Of a stretch of DNA of 64,000 nucleotides, positions 8,087 through 16,804 are shown piece by piece; the stretch's first letter is position 1, and every line of letters starts with the position of its first letter. This DNA is from Gaiellasilicea sp963789355 (GTDB lineage Bacteria > Actinomycetota > Thermoleophilia > Gaiellales > Gaiellaceae). The translations under genes and the position numbers were made by a program. The notes beneath the pieces were generated by a model, which had not been told where the DNA came from, made no database searches, and was given only the letters and a program-made list of their open reading frames with translations. Location: positions 124,001 through 188,000 of the forward strand of contig CAWBKK010000002.1 in NCBI GenBank assembly GCA_963789355.1, in the 5' to 3' direction.

Positions 8087-9343
8087 TCACTCGCCGAGCC
8101 GGTGCGGGCGGTCGAGATCGGAGAGCTCCGCAATATCGCGACGGAAGAAGAGCGACGTCGACCAGTCGACCACGACCCGGAGCTTCCGCGAGAGCAGCGG
8201 CAACTGGAAGAGGTGGTAGCTTCGGGTGACGAACCAGCCGGGGAACCCGCGGAGGCGAACGCCCATCACGTCGGCGATCCCCTTGTAGCGTCCGAGCGTC
8301 GCTACCTGGCCGAGCATCCGGTACCCGTACCGCTGTGGCTCGCCCTGGAGGTTCTTCGCCAGCCGGCGGGCCTGGCGGAGCGCGTGCTGGCACGTCGGCG
8401 GATCGAACTGGCCTGGGGTCTTCGTGTTCGGGACCGCGGCGCAGTCGCCGAGTGACCAGACCCGCTCGTGGCCTTCGACGCGCAGAAACGAGTCGACCCG
8501 GACCCGGCCGCGGTCGTCCAGTGGCATCCCGAAGGCGCCGAGCGCGGGGCTCGCCTTCACACCCGCCGTCCAGACGAGCGTGCGCGCGGGGATCCGCGTT
8601 CCGTTCGAGAGGACGGCTTCGCTGCCGTCGAACGACTCGAGCGTCGTGCCGACGTGGATCTCGACGCCGCGACGCGCGAGCTCCTTCGCCGCGTAGTCGC
8701 CGAGCCGGCTCGGGATCTCGGCCAGGATCTTCGGTGCCGCGTCGACGAGCACCCAGCGCTGTGGAATCTCCCGCAGGCGTGGATACCAGCGGAGCGCGTC
8801 GGCGGCGAGGTCGGAGAGCTCGGCGAGTGCTTCCACGCCCGCGTAGCCGGCGCCGACGAAGACGAACCCGAGCTGCAGGCCCGCTTCGGCGGGGTCGAGC
8901 TCGGCGTCCGCGGCCTCGAGCTGGCGCAGGATCCGGTTGCGGAGGTGGATCGCATCGGCGAGATTCTTGAAGCCGAGCCCATGCTCCGCCAGGCCGGGCA
9001 CCGGGAAGGTGCGTGGCACCGCGCCGAGCGCGAGCACGAGCTGCTCGTAGTGGACGTCGAAGTCGCCTGCGTCGGGCGTCTCCACGTGGACGACCTGCCG
9101 CTCCTCATCGATCGCGGTGACGCGCCCCAGCAGGAGCTCGGCCTTCGGGCACATCTGACGGAGGGGAACGACCGTGTGCCGCGGCTCGAGCGTTCCCGAG
9201 GCGGCCTCGGGCAGCATCGGCGTGTAGAGCATGAAGTTCTCCGGGCTCACGATCGTGGCGCCGTGCCTGCCGAGGAGCCGGGCGACGTAGCCCCCGGCAA
9301 AGCCGCCCCCAACCACCAGCACTCCCCCTCGCGCCTCTCGCAT
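8087..9343 (-). CDS. FAD-dependent pyridine nucleotide oxidoreductase, NDH-2-like
   Basis: 418 residues of a type II NADH dehydrogenase-like flavoprotein, expected to pass electrons from NAD(P)H to quinone at the membrane face. FAD-binding GGGFAGGYVA at the N-terminus, the NAD(P) Rossmann motif FVFVGAGYAGVEALAEL near 165, and the C-terminal FAD contact VWSLGDCAAVPN. The C-terminal ~80 residues with paired aromatics suit membrane attachment. ATG at 9343 puts the FAD motif close to the start; upstream in-frame codons run into the promoter of the cys operon. Converges with ligD, 3 nt apart. Confidence 0.85.
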   Translation of the reverse strand: MREARGGVLVVGGGFAGGYVARLLGRHGATIVSPENFMLYTPMLPEAASGTLEPRHTVVPLRQMCPKAELLLGRVTAIDEERQVVHVETPDAGDFDVHYEQLVLALGAVPRTFPVPGLAEHGLGFKNLADAIHLRNRILRQLEAADAELDPAEAGLQLGFVFVGAGYAGVEALAELSDLAADALRWYPRLREIPQRWVLVDAAPKILAEIPSRLGDYAAKELARRGVEIHVGTTLESFDGSEAVLSNGTRIPARTLVWTAGVKASPALGAFGMPLDDRGRVRVDSFLRVEGHERVWSLGDCAAVPNTKTPGQFDPPTCQHALRQARRLAKNLQGEPQRYGYRMLGQVATLGRYKGIADVMGVRLRGFPGWFVTRSYHLFQLPLLSRKLRVVVDWSTSLFFRRDIAELSDLDRPHRLGE

Positions 9344-9371
9344 CAGGCGATTCTCGCAGCGGTGAGAGGAA

Positions 9372-9400
9372 TTGACAAACCTTATGTCTGTCATTACAAC
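9372..9400 (+). promoter_or_regulatory. putative promoter of the sulfate operon
   Basis: TTGACA at 9372-9377, a 17-nt spacer and TACAAC at 9395-9400 (4 of 6 matches to TATAAT) in an unusually AT-rich patch between divergent genes. An inverted pair TGACA...TGTCA spans the same bases and could be an operator. If this is the promoter, reading the truncated binding protein from TTG 9372 cannot be right and ATG 9384 also lies inside the promoter. Confidence 0.45.
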
Positions 9401-10025
9401 TCCAAATCACCACCAATCCCGTAGACAAAGACCAATCAAGCCGGGCGTCGGGATCGTGACGCCGAATCCGTTCACGTCTGGCGCGGCGAAGTGGAACATC
9501 CTCGCCGCCTACGGCGCGCAGCGCGGGCTCGGCAAGACCGACAAGCAGGGCAGGCAGTTCGTCGAGAAGCTTTTCCGCAATGTCGTCTCGCAGGACAGGT
9601 CCGGCCGCGACGCGACGAACACCTTCCTGAGCGGGCGCGGCGACGTCTTCCTCACCTACGAGAACGAGGCGCTGCTCGCACGGAAGAACGGGCAGGACAT
9701 CCAGTACGTGATCCCGCGGCAGACGATTCTGATCGAGGCCCCCGTGGCGGTCTTGAAGGGGAGCGACAACCTCGAGCAGGCGCGAGCGTTCACGCGCTAC
9801 CTGCGGACGCCGGAAGCCCAGCGGATCTTCGCCGACAACGGCTTCCGGCCCGTGAACAAGATCGTCGCGCGCGAGTTCAAGAACAAGTATCCGAGCCGGC
9901 CCGGCGTGTTCACGATCGACGCCAAGTTCATCAACGGCTGGCTGGCGGCGGACAAGAAGTGGTTCGACCCGCGGAACGGGATCATGGTCGAGATCGAGCC
10001 CAAGATCGGCGGGCCTACCGGGTAG
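9384..10025 (+). pseudogene. sulfate ABC transporter substrate-binding protein, N-terminally truncated
   Basis: Only the C-terminal ~190 residues of a CysP/Sbp-type periplasmic protein are present, starting at KPGVGIVTPNPFTSGAAKW, which corresponds to the middle of the ~330-residue family. GRDATNTFLSGRGDVFLTYENE and the PVNKIVA tail are conserved. Signal peptide, lipobox and lobe I are missing; instead ~20 unrelated residues rich in Asn, His and Gln come from an AT-rich leader. A deletion joining the promoter/leader to mid-gene, or an assembly join near 9440, explains this. It should not bind sulfate on its own. Permease and ATPase genes follow intact. Confidence 0.75.
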
Positions 10026-10059
10026 TGACGCTTATTCTGTACATTAGCGTTCCTCATTT

Positions 10060-10905
10060 ATGAGCACGCTCGAGACAGCCGCCAGACCGGCCAGGATCCA
10101 GAGCGAGAGGGCTTCCACGGCCCTCTCGCTCGGTCTGGTGACCACGTATCTCTCGCTGATCGTGGCGTTGCCGATCGCCGCGCTCGTGTTCGAGTCGACG
10201 AACGCGGGCTGGCAGGGCTTCTGGGACGTCGTCTCCAGCCCGGAGGCGGTCGCCGCCCTGAAGCTGACGCTCTGGACGTCGATCGCCGTCGCCCTGATCA
10301 ACGCCGTGCTCGGCACGATCACCGCCTGGGTCCTGGTTCGCGACTCGTTCCGCGGCAAGACGCTCGTGAACGCGATCATCGACCTGCCCTTTGCGCTGCC
10401 GACGATCGTCGCCGGGCTGACGCTGCTCGCGCTGTACGGGCCGCAGTCGCCGCTCGAGCTGGGAGGCCATTCGATCAACGTCGCCTTCACGACGACCTCG
10501 ATCGTGCTCGCGATGCTCTTCGTCACGCTCCCGTTCGTCGTCCGAACCGTGCAGCCCGTGCTGCTCGAGCTGGACGAGGAGATGGAGCAGGCGGCGAAGT
10601 CGCTGGGCGCGACGAACTGGCAGACCTTCCGCCGCGTGGTCTTCCCGAACGTGCTGCCCGGGATTCTCTCCGGTGTGGCGCTCGCGTTCGCGAAGGCGGT
10701 CGGCGAGTTCGGCTCGCTCGTGATCATCACCGGCAACCTCCCGTACAAGACGCAGGTCTCGTCGGTCTTCATCTTCAGCCGAATCGAGAGCGGCGACCGG
10801 GCCGGCGCCGCGGCAGTCGCCGTCGTCCTGCTGGTGATCTCCTTCGTGCTGCTGCTCTCGATCGGCGCGATCCGCCACTACGCGACGAGGCACGACCGTG
10901 ACTAG
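10060..10905 (+). CDS. cysT: sulfate/thiosulfate ABC transporter permease CysT (CysU)
   Basis: Inner-membrane permease of the sulfate importer, 281 residues with about six membrane helices. Family marks: TLVNAIIDLPFALPTIVAGLTLLALYG, and the EAA loop contacting the ATPase, EEMEQAAKSLGATNWQTF, followed by RRVVFPNVLPGILSG. It starts 34 nt after the truncated binding-protein gene and overlaps cysW by 8 nt. Confidence 0.93.
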   Translation: MSTLETAARPARIQSERASTALSLGLVTTYLSLIVALPIAALVFESTNAGWQGFWDVVSSPEAVAALKLTLWTSIAVALINAVLGTITAWVLVRDSFRGKTLVNAIIDLPFALPTIVAGLTLLALYGPQSPLELGGHSINVAFTTTSIVLAMLFVTLPFVVRTVQPVLLELDEEMEQAAKSLGATNWQTFRRVVFPNVLPGILSGVALAFAKAVGEFGSLVIITGNLPYKTQVSSVFIFSRIESGDRAGAAAVAVVLLVISFVLLLSIGAIRHYATRHDRD

Positions 10906-11698
10906 GGCGCTGCGCAGATTCGGGCTCCGCGGGATCGCGTTCGCCTACCTGGCTGCGATCCTGCTCGGGCCGCTGGCGCTCGTCTTCTTCCGGACGTTCG
11001 AGAACGGCGTCGGCGCGGCCTGGGACGCGCTCTCGACGCCCGAGACGGTCAACGCCTTCAAGCTGACGCTGATCATCACGGCGATCGCGGTGCCCCTGAA
11101 CACGGTCTTCGGGATCGCCTGCGCGCTTGCGATCGTGCGCCGTCGCTTCCCCGGCAAGGGCCTCGTCAACGCCTTCGTCGACCTGCCCCTGGCGCTCTCG
11201 CCCGTGGTCGTCGGCCTCGCCCTCTTCCTGCTCTACGGCCGCGACGGCTGGTTCGGCTGGCTCGGCGACCACGGGATCCAGATCCTCTTCTCGCTGCCGG
11301 CGATGGTGATCGCGACGATCTTCGTCTCGCTCCCATTCGTCGCCCGCGAGGTCGTGCCGACCCTGCGGGAGATCGGCGACGAGCAGGAGCAGGCGGCGCG
11401 CACGCTCGGCGCGAACGGCTGGCAGACGTTCTGGCGGATCACGCTCCCGGCGATCCGCTGGGCCGTCATCTACGGCGTCATCCTCACGACCGCGCGCTGC
11501 CTCGGCGAGTACGGCGCCGTTGCCGTCGTCTCCGGCCGGCTGCAGGGCGAGACCGAGACGGCGACGTTGCGGGTCGAGGAGCGCTACGAGTCGTTCGATC
11601 TCGCCGGGGCGTACGCGATCTCGATCGTGCTCGCGCTCATGGCCGTCGTCGTGCTCGTCGCGATGACCGCGATCAGACCCAAGGAGGAAACCGTCTAA
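10898..11698 (+). CDS. cysW: sulfate/thiosulfate ABC transporter permease CysW
   Basis: Second permease subunit, 266 residues, paralogous to CysT: KGLVNAFVDLPLALSPVVVGL and the EAA loop DEQEQAARTLGANGWQTFWRI. The GTG start lies inside the 3' end of cysT and the stop overlaps the cysA start as TAATG, indicating translational coupling. The C-terminus RPKEETV is typical of CysW. Confidence 0.93.
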   Translation: MTRALRRFGLRGIAFAYLAAILLGPLALVFFRTFENGVGAAWDALSTPETVNAFKLTLIITAIAVPLNTVFGIACALAIVRRRFPGKGLVNAFVDLPLALSPVVVGLALFLLYGRDGWFGWLGDHGIQILFSLPAMVIATIFVSLPFVAREVVPTLREIGDEQEQAARTLGANGWQTFWRITLPAIRWAVIYGVILTTARCLGEYGAVAVVSGRLQGETETATLRVEERYESFDLAGAYAISIVLALMAVVVLVAMTAIRPKEETV

Positions 11699-12651
11699 TG
11701 TCGATCGTCGCCACCGGGATCTCGAAGCGCTTCGGCGACTTCGTCGCCCTCGACAACGTCTCCCTCGAGGTGCCGACCGGGTCCCTCACCGCGCTGCTCG
11801 GCCCGAGCGGCAGCGGCAAATCGACGCTCCTGCGCGTGATCGCGGGCCTCGAGACTCCGGACATCGGCGAGATCGTCATCGCCGGCGAGGACGCGACCGG
11901 GCTGGCGCCGCAGAAGCGAGGCGTCGGTTTCGTCTTCCAGCACTACGCGGCCTTCAAGCACATGACCGTCCGGAACAACGTTGCCTTCGGGCTGGCGATC
12001 CGCAAGCGGCCGAAGGCCGAGATCCGAGAGCGCGTCGACCAGCTGCTCGAGCTCGTGCAGCTGCAGCAGTTCGGCCACCGCTACCCGGCCCAGCTCTCCG
12101 GCGGCCAGCGGCAGCGGATGGCGCTCGCCCGCGCGCTCGCGGTCGAGCCCGAGGTGCTCCTGCTCGACGAGCCGTTCGGCGCTCTCGATGCCCGTGTGCG
12201 CGCGGAGCTGCGCGAGTGGCTGCGGCGCCTGCACGAGGAGGTGCACGTGACCACGGTCTTCGTCACCCACGACCAGGAGGAGGCGATGGAGGTCGCCGAC
12301 CAGATCGCGGTGATGAACCACGGCGTGATCGAGCAGGTCGGCGGGCCGCGCGAGCTCTACGAGGAGCCGGCCAGCGAGTTCGTGATGAGCTTCATCGGCC
12401 CGACCACGCGCGTCGGTCAGACGTGGGTGCGGCCACATGACCTCGAGATCCTGCTGACCCCGGCCGAGGACGCTGCCGAGGCGATGATCGAGCGGGTCGT
12501 CCATCTGGGCTTCGAGGTGCGCGTCGAGCTCGTCCGCGCCGATCGCGAGAAGGTCTGGGCCCAGCTGACGCGCGACCAGTGCGAGGAGCTCGAGCTCGCG
12601 GACGGGCAGATCGTCTACATCCGCGCGGCTCAGGAGCGCGTCTTCGCCTAA
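11698..12651 (+). CDS. cysA: sulfate/thiosulfate ABC transporter ATP-binding protein
   Basis: ATPase of the importer, 317 residues. Walker A GPSGSGKST, Q-loop FVFQHYAAFKHMTV, signature LSGGQRQRMALARAL, Walker B LLLDEPFGALD and switch His in FVTHDQEEAME. After the ATPase domain (~1-235) comes a short regulatory domain (~240-317). It overlaps the convergent regulator gene at 12648 by 4 nt. Confidence 0.93.
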   Translation: MSIVATGISKRFGDFVALDNVSLEVPTGSLTALLGPSGSGKSTLLRVIAGLETPDIGEIVIAGEDATGLAPQKRGVGFVFQHYAAFKHMTVRNNVAFGLAIRKRPKAEIRERVDQLLELVQLQQFGHRYPAQLSGGQRQRMALARALAVEPEVLLLDEPFGALDARVRAELREWLRRLHEEVHVTTVFVTHDQEEAMEVADQIAVMNHGVIEQVGGPRELYEEPASEFVMSFIGPTTRVGQTWVRPHDLEILLTPAEDAAEAMIERVVHLGFEVRVELVRADREKVWAQLTRDQCEELELADGQIVYIRAAQERVFA

Positions 12652-13055
12652 GCGCGGCTGCGCGCGACGAGATCGGCGAGCGACGTCTCCTCCAGCACGC
12701 CGCGCATGCTGGTGCGCAGCTCGATCCAGACGTCGCGCAGGCCGGTCGCCGCGCCGGTGTACTCGGCATCCTCCGGCCGGGCCCCGCGCACGGTCGCGAT
12801 CGGTCCTTCGACCGCGCGGATCGCATCCGCGAGGCTGATCTCGCTCGCGGGCTTCGCCAGCCGGTAGCCGCCGTCGGCGCCGCGCTGGCTGGCGACGATC
12901 TCCGCGCGGCGGAGCTCGAGCAGGATGTTCTCGAGGAACTTGAGCGGGATCTCCTGGGCGGTCGCCAGCCTCTCGGCCTTGACGAAGCCGGGCGGGGAGG
13001 CCGCGAGCTCCGTCAGCGCGCGCAACGCGTAGTCGACCTTCGCGGAGACCCGCAC
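12648..13055 (-). CDS. Rrf2-family transcriptional regulator without Fe-S cysteines
   Basis: 135 residues: winged helix with VSAKVDYALRALTELA at the start, AQEIPLKFLENILLELRRAEIV (recognition helix) and GGYRLAKPASEISLADAIRAVEG (wing). IscR and NsrR carry three Cys in the dimerisation region; this protein has no Cys at all, so it is more like CymR-type Rrf2 proteins that control cysteine and sulfur genes. It sits between the sulfate operon and a homocysteine methyltransferase gene, which makes sulfur control a reasonable inference. Starts 7 nt after the upstream mmuM-like gene on the same strand. Confidence 0.85.
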   Translation of the reverse strand: MRVSAKVDYALRALTELAASPPGFVKAERLATAQEIPLKFLENILLELRRAEIVASQRGADGGYRLAKPASEISLADAIRAVEGPIATVRGARPEDAEYTGAATGLRDVWIELRTSMRGVLEETSLADLVARSRA

Positions 13056-13062
13056 GGGTCAG

Positions 13063-14013
13063 CTACGTCCGCGCGGGAGCGTCGGCGAGCCAGGCGCTGC
13101 AGATCGCGTCGACGTGGCGGTGATCGGTGCCGCAGCAGCCGCCGAGCACGTTGACGCCGGGGAGCAGCGACTTCAGCTCCGCGTGCCGCTCGGCCAGGTC
13201 GGCGGGATCGCCTTCGTCCAGCTCCTCTGCCTCGTCCAGCTCGGCGTGGCTCAAGGTCGAGGCGTTCGTGCGCAGCCCGCCGATCCGTTGCACCCACGGG
13301 CCCGCGCCGGCGACGGCGTGCTCGAAGTGGGTCGGGTGCGCGCAGTTGATCATGTAGTAGGCGGGCGCCCCGTCCGTGGCATCGTCGACCTGCGCGATCG
13401 CGCCGCCGAGCGCCTGGCCACTCGGCAGCCGTCCGTCCGTCTCGAGCGTGAACGAGATCACGACGGGGAGCCCGGCCGACGTCGCGGCGCGAGTGACGCC
13501 GGTCGCCTCCTCTGCGTAGGTCATCGTGATCGCGGTGACCAGGTCGGCGGCGGTGTCGGCGAACGTCCCGATCTGGACGGCGTGGTAGCGCTCCGCCTCG
13601 TCGGCCGTGAGCATCGTCTCGGGCGCGTACCCGTCGCCCTCGGGGCCGATGCAGCCGCTGATCACGATCGGCGCCGCCGATGCGTACTCCGCCCGGAGCT
13701 CCTCCATCAGCGCGATCGCCTTCCGGTTCAGCCCGTCCAGCTGCTCGAGCGAGTAGCCGAGCTGCGCCGCCCAGCCGGGGCTCGCGCGCCAGGTCGGGCT
13801 CTCGAGCACGAATCCGATCCCGCGGTCCCGAGCCGCGGCCGCGTACGGCGCGTAGTAGCGGCGGAGCTGATCGGTTCCCTCGCCGTCCTTGAGCAGGTCG
13901 AACGCTGCGAACAGCGGCAGCTCGAGCCCGTGGTGGAAGATCAGCGTCGTCTCGATGCCGCCGTCCGTCAGAAAGAGACCGCCGTCCAGCTGGGGCAGAC
14001 GCTCGCGGTACAC
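13063..14013 (-). CDS. homocysteine S-methyltransferase family protein
   Basis: Zinc-dependent methyltransferase of 316 residues that would make methionine from homocysteine and a donor such as S-methylmethionine. Start LDGGLFLTDGGIETTLIFHHG, zinc Cys in MINCAHPTHF and the Cys pair in NVLGGCCGTDHRHV are all present. It begins 1 nt after the ECF42 sigma gene stop and is followed by the Rrf2 gene, suggesting a five-gene operon running from 15929 to 12648. Confidence 0.88.
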   Translation of the reverse strand: MYRERLPQLDGGLFLTDGGIETTLIFHHGLELPLFAAFDLLKDGEGTDQLRRYYAPYAAAARDRGIGFVLESPTWRASPGWAAQLGYSLEQLDGLNRKAIALMEELRAEYASAAPIVISGCIGPEGDGYAPETMLTADEAERYHAVQIGTFADTAADLVTAITMTYAEEATGVTRAATSAGLPVVISFTLETDGRLPSGQALGGAIAQVDDATDGAPAYYMINCAHPTHFEHAVAGAGPWVQRIGGLRTNASTLSHAELDEAEELDEGDPADLAERHAELKSLLPGVNVLGGCCGTDHRHVDAICSAWLADAPART

Positions 14014-14014
14014 G

Positions 14015-15217
14015 TCACGAACCTACCACCTCGGCCAGGCGCCGTTCCAGGAAGGCCCGGTCGCCCGCGTTCATCTCGAGCGAGAGCGCCTCGCGGTAGG
14101 CGGAGGCCGCTTCGTCCCTCCGTTCCAGGCGGCGCAGGAAGTCGGCCCGGGCGGCGTGGAGGAGGTGGTAGCCGGGCAGGTCGATCCGCTCGACGAGCTC
14201 GAGGCCACGCTCCGGCCCGTCGGCCATCGCGACGGCGACGGCCCGGTTGAGCTCGACGATCGGCGAAGGCTCGAGCAGCGCCAGCTGGGCATAGAGGGCG
14301 GCGATCTGGGGCCAGTCCGTCGTCTCCTCGAGGTGGAGCGCCGCGATCGCCGCCTGCAGCTGGTACCCGCCCGGCCGCCGGTGCGACAGAGCGCGCGTGA
14401 GGACGCGCGAGCCCTCGTCGATGCGGGCGGGATTCCAGCGCCGTCGGTCCTGGTCGGCGAGGAGGACGATCTCGCCGTCGTCGCCGAGCCGGGCGTCCCG
14501 GCGGGCGTCGTGGAGGAGCATCAGCGCGAGCAGGCCGAGCGCCTCGGGCTCGTCCGGCATCAGGACGGCGAGCAGCTTCGCCAGCCGGATCGCCTCGTCG
14601 CAGAGCTCGTCGCGGATCGGCGCCCCGCCCATGCTCGCGGAGTAGCCCTCGTTGAAGACGAGGTAGAGAACCGCCAGGACCGAGCGCAGCCGCTCGGGGA
14701 GGAGATGGTCGGGCGGGACGCGGAAGGGGATGCCGGCGTCGCGGATCTTCCTCTTCGCGCGCACGAGCCGCTGAGCCATCGCGGGCTCCGCCACGAGGAA
14801 CGCGTGGGCGATCTCGGTGGTGGTCAGGCCGGCCACCTCCCGCAACGTGAGCGCGACGCGGGACTCGGCCGCGAGCGCCGGGTGGCAGCACGTGAAGACG
14901 AGCGCGAGGCGGTCGTCGGGGATCGAGCTCACGTCGTCCTCTGCGGCCGGCAGCGCTTCGAGCCGAGCCAGCAGCTCGGCCTTGCGCGCGAACACCTGGT
15001 CGCGGCGGAGCCGGTCGATCGCGCGGTTCCGCGCGGTGGTGATGATCCACGCGCCCGGGTTCGCCGGCGTTCCGTCTCGCGGCCAGCGCTCCAGCGCGGT
15101 CGTGAAGGCGTCCTGAACTGCGTCCTCGGCGAGCTGGATGTCGCCGAGGACGCGGGTGATGATGGCGACGGCACGGCCCCATTCCTCGCGGAAGACATGG
15201 CCGACGGCGTCCGTCAA
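14015..15217 (-). CDS. ECF42-type RNA polymerase sigma factor
   Basis: 400 residues, twice the size of ordinary ECF sigma factors. Sigma-2 region (VFREEWGRAVAIITRVLGD...AEDAVQDAFTTALERW), sigma-4 region (LTLREVAGLTTTEIAHAFLVAEPAMAQRLVRAKRKIRDAG), then a long helical extension (~190-400) with TPR-like helices (GYHLLHAARADFLRRLERRD) that replaces an anti-sigma factor in ECF42. Genes for this group characteristically sit beside DGPF/YCII genes, as here. TTG start overlaps the preceding stop. Confidence 0.88.
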   Translation of the reverse strand: MTDAVGHVFREEWGRAVAIITRVLGDIQLAEDAVQDAFTTALERWPRDGTPANPGAWIITTARNRAIDRLRRDQVFARKAELLARLEALPAAEDDVSSIPDDRLALVFTCCHPALAAESRVALTLREVAGLTTTEIAHAFLVAEPAMAQRLVRAKRKIRDAGIPFRVPPDHLLPERLRSVLAVLYLVFNEGYSASMGGAPIRDELCDEAIRLAKLLAVLMPDEPEALGLLALMLLHDARRDARLGDDGEIVLLADQDRRRWNPARIDEGSRVLTRALSHRRPGGYQLQAAIAALHLEETTDWPQIAALYAQLALLEPSPIVELNRAVAVAMADGPERGLELVERIDLPGYHLLHAARADFLRRLERRDEAASAYREALSLEMNAGDRAFLERRLAEVVGS

Positions 15218-15582
15218 TGCTCGATGACCGGCCTCAGCTCGACGGAGGCGCGGAAGGCGACAGGAATCCGGGCCGCGATCGCGATCGCGGCATCGAGATC
15301 CTCGGCCTCGATCTCCATCAGGCCGCCGATCTGCTCCTTCGTCTCGGCAAAGGGACCGTCGGTGATGACCGTCTCGCCTTCGCGGACGCGAACCGTCTTC
15401 GCCGTCGCCGGGCTATCGAGCTCGAAGCCGGCTCCGAGCGCGCCGGTGGGGCCGAGCTCGCCGAACAGCGCCTCCCACTTCGGCACCTCCTCGGCACGCG
15501 CTGCGGCGGCCTCCTCCGGCGACATCTGCTCCCACGCGGCGATGTCCTCGGCGTTGTTCGTCAGCAGGGCTGCGTACTTCAC
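15214..15582 (-). CDS. DGPF/YCII-related protein, ECF42 partner
   Basis: 122-residue ferredoxin-like-fold protein. The family motif is seen as TDGPFAETKEQIGGLMEIEAED, preceded by KTVRVREGETVI. Function of these ECF42-linked proteins is not established; they may sense or process a small signal. Coupled at both ends by 4-nt overlaps with its paralogue (15579) and with the sigma factor (15214-15217). Confidence 0.85.
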   Translation of the reverse strand: MKYAALLTNNAEDIAAWEQMSPEEAAAARAEEVPKWEALFGELGPTGALGAGFELDSPATAKTVRVREGETVITDGPFAETKEQIGGLMEIEAEDLDAAIAIAARIPVAFRASVELRPVIEH

Positions 15583-15929
15583 GACTGCTCACCTCCGTCC
15601 ACGTAGACCGGCCGCACCTCGACCGAGCCGTGCCTCGCCGCCGGGATCTTCGCCGCCCACGTACACGCCTCGTCGATCGAGTCGCACTCGAAGACGTAGT
15701 AGCCGCCGAGCGCTTCCTTCAGCTCGGCATAGGGGCCGTCGGTAACGACCGTCTCGTCCCCGCGGACCCGGACGGTCGTCGCCGTGGCCGTCGAGTCGAG
15801 CTCGTTGCCACCCCTGGTGACAGCAGCTTGCGAGAGAGCGGTGTACTCACCCATCTCATGCTCGCGCTCCTCAGGCGAGAGGTCGCCCCAGCGGGCTTCC
15901 TCGCCGTAGATCAGTGCCAGGTACTGCAT
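15579..15929 (-). CDS. DGPF/YCII-related protein, first gene of the ECF42 operon
   Basis: 116-residue paralogue of the next gene, starting MQYLALIYGEEARW and carrying TDGPYAELKEALGGYYVFECDS. It has a strong Shine-Dalgarno (AGGAGG, 5 nt before ATG), fitting the first gene of a transcript. Two tandem DGPF proteins plus an ECF42 sigma factor is a known arrangement in actinobacteria. Confidence 0.85.
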   Translation of the reverse strand: MQYLALIYGEEARWGDLSPEEREHEMGEYTALSQAAVTRGGNELDSTATATTVRVRGDETVVTDGPYAELKEALGGYYVFECDSIDEACTWAAKIPAARHGSVEVRPVYVDGGEQS

Positions 15930-16009
15930 CCGTTCCTCCTCTCGAGCATCGATTTCACCACGTAGACGAACCGGGTGTGGCGAAATCGACAGAGGGAAGA
16001 CTTGGGCGG

Positions 16010-16141
16010 ATGTTCAAGCCGAGGGAGTACAAGGGTGGGCGGGTCAAGGTCTACGGCTGCTCCCCGGGCTGCCTGGTCGTCTCGATCGCCGTGTCGCTGT
16101 TCCTCACGCTCGCCGTCAACGGCTGCATCAACCTGTTCTAG
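16010..16141 (+). CDS. small single-pass membrane protein
   Basis: 43 residues: a basic head (MFKPREYKGGRVKVYGCSPG) and one hydrophobic helix (CLVVSIAVSLFLTLAVNGCINLF) running to the C-terminus, with two Cys near the membrane faces. No family assigned. ATG is chosen because the frame upstream is antisense leader; the purine stretch before it is weak as a ribosome site. Divergent from the ECF42 operon. Confidence 0.55.
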   Translation: MFKPREYKGGRVKVYGCSPGCLVVSIAVSLFLTLAVNGCINLF

Positions 16142-16174
16142 ACGCACCGTCGACAATCGTTTACGGTCGGCGGC

Positions 16175-16804
16175 ATGTGGTCGGCCGTGCAGGCGGACGG
16201 ACCCGAGCGACGCCTCTACCAGGGCATGCGCCTGGCGATTGGCGGGCTCGGGCTCCTCTTGCCGCCGCTGATCGTCGGGCTCGAGCCCCTGCTGTTCGAC
16301 GGCCAGCCCGCTCCACGCGGCTCATTGAGCGCCTATTACTACTCGGGGCTGCGTGAGGTCTTCGTGGGCGGAGTCTGCGCAATCGGCGTCTTTCTCTTCA
16401 CCTACCAGCTCGCGCGGGCGACTCTCGAGAACGTCTTGAGCATGATCGCGGGCGCTGCCGCGGTCGCCGTGGCGGTCTTCCCGACTCAGCGACCCGGCAC
16501 CGGATTCCCGCTGACGCCGTTACAGGAGCTCCTTGACGAGGACACGGTTCGCTTCATTCACTTCAGTGCCGCCGTGATCTTCATCGGACTACTCGCCGTC
16601 CTCGGCGTGTTCTTCGCCCTCTATGGATACCGGTGGCGGTGGTTTCACATCGGCTGTGCCGCCGCGATCGTTGCTGCGGCGGGACTCGCGCTGTATGCGG
16701 CAAAGACCGGGGGGCCGGACAAGGCCCTCTTGTATGCGGAGTGGGGCGCGGTGTGGGCGTTCAGCGCGTCGTGGGCCGCCGCGGTCTGGTCGCGGGCGGG
16801 CTAG
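16175..16804 (+). CDS. conserved integral membrane protein, function unknown
   Basis: 209 residues with about six hydrophobic helices (around 21-45, 66-85, 93-110, 128-155, 159-176, 185-205). Short polar loops include APRGSLSAYYYSGLREVF and a PLTPLQELLDEDTVRFIHFS stretch ahead of helix 4. No motif lets me name a family. Its last 44 nt are antisense to the 3' end of the helicase gene, an unusually long convergent overlap. Confidence 0.75.
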   Translation: MWSAVQADGPERRLYQGMRLAIGGLGLLLPPLIVGLEPLLFDGQPAPRGSLSAYYYSGLREVFVGGVCAIGVFLFTYQLARATLENVLSMIAGAAAVAVAVFPTQRPGTGFPLTPLQELLDEDTVRFIHFSAAVIFIGLLAVLGVFFALYGYRWRWFHIGCAAAIVAAAGLALYAAKTGGPDKALLYAEWGAVWAFSASWAAAVWSRAG

